Shown: positions 6,916 to 8,777 of the stretch, in pieces
Position numbering within the stretch: the first letter of the stretch is position 1
How the letters are laid out: every line of letters starts with the position of its first letter
Translations under genes and position numbers: made by a program
Assembly: GCA_946531975.1 (NCBI GenBank)
Contig: CAMNAY010000061.1
Location: 1 to 8,777 of the forward strand
Direction of reading: 5' to 3'
DNA from: an uncultured Ruminococcus sp.
GTDB taxonomy: Bacteria; Bacillota; Clostridia; Oscillospirales; Ruminococcaceae
Length of the DNA stretch: 8,777 nucleotides
The notes under the pieces: model-generated
Database searches by the model: none
What the model was told of the DNA's origin: nothing
The model's input: only the letters and a program-made list of their open reading frames with translations

Positions 6916-6944
6916 TTGACGAACTCCGCGATTTATGGGATAAT
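6916..6944 (+). promoter_or_regulatory. Sigma-A-type promoter of the COG2426 gene
   Basis: TTGACG (6916-6921), a 17-nt spacer and GATAAT (6939-6944) each match the consensus at five of six positions. The expected start is near 6951, giving a leader of about 59 nt. Confidence 0.75.
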
Positions 6945-6950
6945 AGGGAC

Positions 6951-6973
6951 GCTGCGGTATTTTCTGCCGCGGC
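6951..6973 (+). other. Stem-loop at predicted 5' end of the COG2426 transcript
   Basis: GCTGCGGTA (6951-6959) pairs with TGCCGCGGC (6965-6973), nine pairs including two G-U, around a TTTTC loop. It begins 7 nt after the -10 box. There is no T run after it, so it is not a terminator. The Shine-Dalgarno GGAGG (6997-7001) lies outside and stays free. Confidence 0.55.
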
Positions 6974-7009
6974 ACCACGATTCTGTTATCACTGACGGAG
7001 GACTGCAAT

Positions 7010-7564
7010 ATGCACCTTGAAATGATGCTTCCGGTTCTGCTCGCTGCCGAAGAAAACGGCGGACTTGCAAAAAAGATGGTCGATATGATGGGCGGGCTTC
7101 CCCCGATGCTCATTGTGTTCCTGATCTCCATGATTCCGATTCTTGAACTGCGCGGCGGTCTGGTCGCGGCGGCGATTCTGAAGATCCCGATGTGGAAAGC
7201 GATCGGCGTCTGTGCGCTCGGCAATATCATCCCGATCCCGTTTATTCTGCTGTTCATCGAGAAAATCCTCATCTGGATGGAGCACTGCAGGATCGGCTGG
7301 ATGAACAAGCTCGCGCTCTGGCTCAAGGAACGGGCACTGGGCGAGAAATCCCAGAAAATCCGGAAATACGAGTTTGTCGGTCTGCTGCTGTTCGTCGGCA
7401 TCCCGCTGCCGGGCACCGGCGCATGGACAGGCAGCCTGATCGCATCCATGCTCCATGTCGAGCGGAAAAAGTCAGTCCCCGCAATCTTCCTCGGACTGAT
7501 CCTCGCGACGGTCATCATGTGCATCATTACCTATCTGATTCCGGCACTGGTCAAAGCGTTCTGA
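7010..7564 (+). CDS. Small multidrug-export-type membrane protein (COG2426, Sm_multidrug_ex family)
   Basis: This 184-residue hydrophobic protein has the layout of the COG2426/PF06695 family, named for small multidrug export but with little direct functional proof. After a short N-terminal region, hydrophobic segments lie at about 30-58, 62-86, 121-147 and 156-183. The diagnostic parts are MIPILELRGG (41-50), with an acidic and a basic residue inside a membrane segment, and GIPLPGTGAWTG (129-140). Similar Pro/Gly-rich loops in DedA/SNARE-associated proteins form re-entrant membrane hairpins. A basic loop (106-119) separates the halves. The start ATG is supported by GGAGG 8 nt upstream. It forms a single-gene unit with its own promoter and terminator, divergent from the ABC operon. 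A transport role is a family label only; flippase-like activity by analogy with DedA proteins is an alternative. Confidence 0.85.
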   Translation: MHLEMMLPVLLAAEENGGLAKKMVDMMGGLPPMLIVFLISMIPILELRGGLVAAAILKIPMWKAIGVCALGNIIPIPFILLFIEKILIWMEHCRIGWMNKLALWLKERALGEKSQKIRKYEFVGLLLFVGIPLPGTGAWTGSLIASMLHVERKKSVPAIFLGLILATVIMCIITYLIPALVKAF

Positions 7565-7580
7565 AATCTCATATCTTCTG

Positions 7581-7605
7581 CGGGCGGACGGTTGTCCGCC
7601 CGTTT
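7581..7605 (+). terminator. Intrinsic terminator after the COG2426 gene
   Basis: CGGGCGGAC (7581-7589) pairs perfectly with GTCCGCCCG (7594-7602), a 9-bp G+C-rich stem with a GGTT loop, followed by TTT. It begins 16 nt after the stop codon. The T tract is short, so termination may be partial. Confidence 0.75.
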
Positions 7606-7626
7606 CATCTCCCTGACTGCCGGAAA

Positions 7627-7668
7627 TGCATCAATTTCAAAGCAAAACGATCCGCCTGAAATTGTGCA
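7627..7668. repeat. Intergenic inverted repeat with 12-bp arms
   Basis: TGCATCAATTTCA (7627-7639) and TGAAATTGTGCA (7657-7668) pair over 12 bp with one unpaired base, around a 17-nt centre. Copies of TGCCG(G)AAAT flank it at 7618-7627 and 7672-7680 as an imperfect direct repeat. There is no T run, so it is not an intrinsic terminator. It could be a small remnant element, a processing hairpin or a protein site. Confidence 0.4.
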
Positions 7669-7707
7669 ATGTGCCGAAATCCTATTTTCCCCGATGCGAA
7701 AAAGAGG

Positions 7708-7735
7708 TTTTTTTGACCGATGATGTGTATATATA
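7708..7735 (+). promoter_or_regulatory. Possible promoter of the dGTPase-like gene
   Basis: TATATA (7730-7735) is a possible -10 in the run of T/A at 7728-7735. The -35 is poor: a T-run hexamer at 7708-7713 with a 16-nt spacer. A good TTGACC at 7713-7718 is too close (11 nt) to serve this -10. The start would be near 7741, at the foot of the following stem-loop. Confidence 0.35.
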
Positions 7736-7740
7736 GGTGT

Positions 7741-7762
7741 ACCGTTTCCGCTGCGGAACGGT
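7741..7762 (+). other. Stem-loop at predicted 5' end of the dGTPase-like transcript
   Basis: ACCGTT (7741-7746) and CCG (7748-7750) pair with CGG (7754-7756) and AACGGT (7757-7762): nine pairs with one bulged T and a CTG loop. No T run follows. It begins 5 nt after the candidate -10 box and leaves the Shine-Dalgarno region (7779-7790) free. Confidence 0.5.
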
Positions 7763-7793
7763 CAGCGCATCATTAGATGAAAGGCGGGAGTAT

Positions 7794-8777
7794 ATGACCA
7801 TTCGTGAACAGACCGAGCAATTTGAGGATCTCATTCTTTGTCCGCAGGCTTGCCATGCACGCGAGGCAAAGCGGCTGCGTGCAGAAGAACCCTGTCCGTA
7901 CCGGACGGAATTCCAGCGCGACAGAGACCGCATCCTGCATTCCAGCTCCTTCCGCCGCCTGAAACGAAAAACACAGGTCTTCCTCTCGCCCGTCGGCGAC
8001 CACTACCGCACCCGCCTCACTCATACGCTGGAGGTCTCGCAGATCGCCAGAACCATGGCGCGTGCTCTGCGGCTGAATGAAGACCTCACAGAAGCGATCG
8101 CGCTGGGACATGACCTTGGGCACTCCCCCTTCGGTCACGCCGGAGAAGCCGCCCTCAATGAGATCTGCCCGCACGGATACCGTCATTATGTGCAGAGCGT
8201 CCGCGTCGTGCATTACATCGAGAAGAACGGCAGAGGACTCAACCTCACACAGCAGGTCAAAAACGGCATCATCTGCCATACCAACCGCATCGCCAATACG
8301 CTCGAAGGCAATATCGTCCGGCTCGCAGACCGCATCGCCTATATCAACCACGATATCGACGACGCCATCCGCGGCGGCATCCTCAAAGAGAGCGATCTGC
8401 CGCAGGACTGCACCGAGCTGCTTGGACATTCCAAGTCTGCGCGCATCACGACGATGATCTCATCGGTCATCGAACACGGCATCGAATCCATGGACATGAT
8501 GCCCGATATCCGCGCCGCACATGACGCGCTCCATGCGTTTCTCTATGCCAATGTCTACTCCAATTCCGCTGCAAAAACCGAGGATTCCAAGGCGCAGATG
8601 CTCGTCAAACGGCTCTATGAGCATTTCCGCAGACACCTCGATGAGCTGCCGCGGGAATATATGGATCTCGCCGACCGCTTTACGCCCGACCGCGCTGTCT
8701 GCGACTATATCGCAGGCATGAGCGATGACTATGCGGTCCGCCTGTACGAAAAGCTCTACCTCCCCCGCTCGTGGGAC
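7794..8777 (+). CDS. dgt: dGTPase-like HD-domain triphosphohydrolase, 3' end cut by the window edge
   Basis: The open frame from ATG 7794 covers 328 residues with no stop. Firmicute members are about 330-345 long, and the last residues seen (YLPRSWD) match the usual C-terminus, so only a few are missing. The family cleaves dGTP, and often other dNTPs, to the deoxynucleoside and triphosphate, tuning DNA precursor pools in the cytoplasm. The HD metal site is visible as His77 (RLTHTLEV), His106-Asp107 (LGHDLGHSPFGHAGE) and Asp179 (RLADRIAYINHD). The N-terminal SSFRRLKRKTQVF (50-62) is also typical. The stretch HYVQSVRVV (131-139) differs from the common HNEQSLRVV. Supporting the start are GAAAGG at 7779-7784 with 9-nt spacing and the lack of an upstream in-frame alternative. 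In many Firmicutes this gene precedes dnaG and rpoD, which may lie past the edge. The true nucleotide preference cannot be told from sequence, so the symbol is by homology. Confidence 0.9.
   Translation, partial: MTIREQTEQFEDLILCPQACHAREAKRLRAEEPCPYRTEFQRDRDRILHSSSFRRLKRKTQVFLSPVGDHYRTRLTHTLEVSQIARTMARALRLNEDLTEAIALGHDLGHSPFGHAGEAALNEICPHGYRHYVQSVRVVHYIEKNGRGLNLTQQVKNGIICHTNRIANTLEGNIVRLADRIAYINHDIDDAIRGGILKESDLPQDCTELLGHSKSARITTMISSVIEHGIESMDMMPDIRAAHDALHAFLYANVYSNSAAKTEDSKAQMLVKRLYEHFRRHLDELPREYMDLADRFTPDRAVCDYIAGMSDDYAVRLYEKLYLPRSWD

Larger units (their letters stand above)
6704..7009. other. Divergent intergenic region between the ABC operon and the COG2426 gene
   Basis: This 306-bp stretch separates two divergent units. 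It holds the leftward promoter and 28-bp dyad of the ABC operon, an 11-bp palindrome at 6821-6831, a 9-bp direct repeat (6805-6813 and 6838-6846), and the rightward promoter with its 5' hairpin. A promoter-like TTGACA (6740-6745) with CATATT (6763-6768), 17-nt spacer, also points rightward and overlaps the dyad. Its -10 is weak and the start would be about 235 nt from the gene, so it is recorded only here. No supported gene lies inside. Confidence 0.7.

Noticed and set aside
6803..6919. A 38-codon plus-strand open frame starting ATG at 6803
   Set aside because: No Shine-Dalgarno precedes it, it ends inside the -35 box of the next promoter, and this length is expected by chance. Conservation with synonymous changes in relatives would revive it.
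6850..7527. A 225-codon minus-strand open frame opposite the COG2426 gene
   Set aside because: It is a shadow of a well-supported membrane protein gene with its own promoter, ribosome binding site and terminator.

Overview
The window (about 55% G+C by eye) looks like chromosomal DNA from a gut or rumen Firmicute, most likely Clostridia of the Ruminococcus/Oscillospiraceae type. The signs are strong AGGAGG-type ribosome binding sites, sigma-A-like promoters with 17-nt spacers, compact intergenic regions, a YicI-type alpha-xylosidase, a NatA/YhaQ-type ABC exporter and a Firmicute-style dGTPase homologue. The taxonomic call is an inference. No mobile element, CRISPR array, rRNA or tRNA was seen.

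Layout. Positions 1-6703 are transcribed leftward (minus strand) in two units, and 6916 to the right edge is transcribed rightward. Leftward unit 1 (promoter at 2988-2960) carries a GH31 alpha-xylosidase (yicI type, 2889-517) and then, 55 nt downstream with no clear terminator between, a bacterial PH-domain protein with a His/Cys/Pro-rich tail that runs off the left edge. Leftward unit 2 (promoter near 6784-6756) is a three-gene ABC exporter: an ATPase (6703-5768) and two paralogous six-helix ABC-2/NatB-type permeases (5778-4429 and 4426-3053). Its genes overlap or are 2 nt apart, and it ends at a strong intrinsic terminator (3048-3014). Rightward, a promoter at 6916-6944 drives a COG2426-type small membrane protein (7010-7564) ending at a hairpin terminator (7581-7605). 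A dGTPase-like HD hydrolase then starts at 7794 and runs off the right edge, lacking only its last few residues.

How the genes work together. The ABC genes form one exporter, very probably with a heterodimeric permease; the substrate cannot be read from sequence. The alpha-xylosidase is cytoplasmic (no signal peptide) and would trim xylose from imported xyloglucan oligosaccharides or isoprimeverose, but no sugar transporter is in view. The dGTPase homologue is a dNTP-pool enzyme often found beside dnaG/rpoD in Firmicutes, so a replication/transcription cluster may lie to the right.

No wholly new system was found. The most notable non-coding observation is that all four predicted transcripts appear to begin with a stem-loop at or within a few nucleotides of the expected +1. 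Other points are a 28-bp dyad in the ABC operon leader, a perfect CCGGAA/TTCCGG dyad abutting the yicI promoter, and a GCCG(G)AAA word concentrated in the intergenic DNA.
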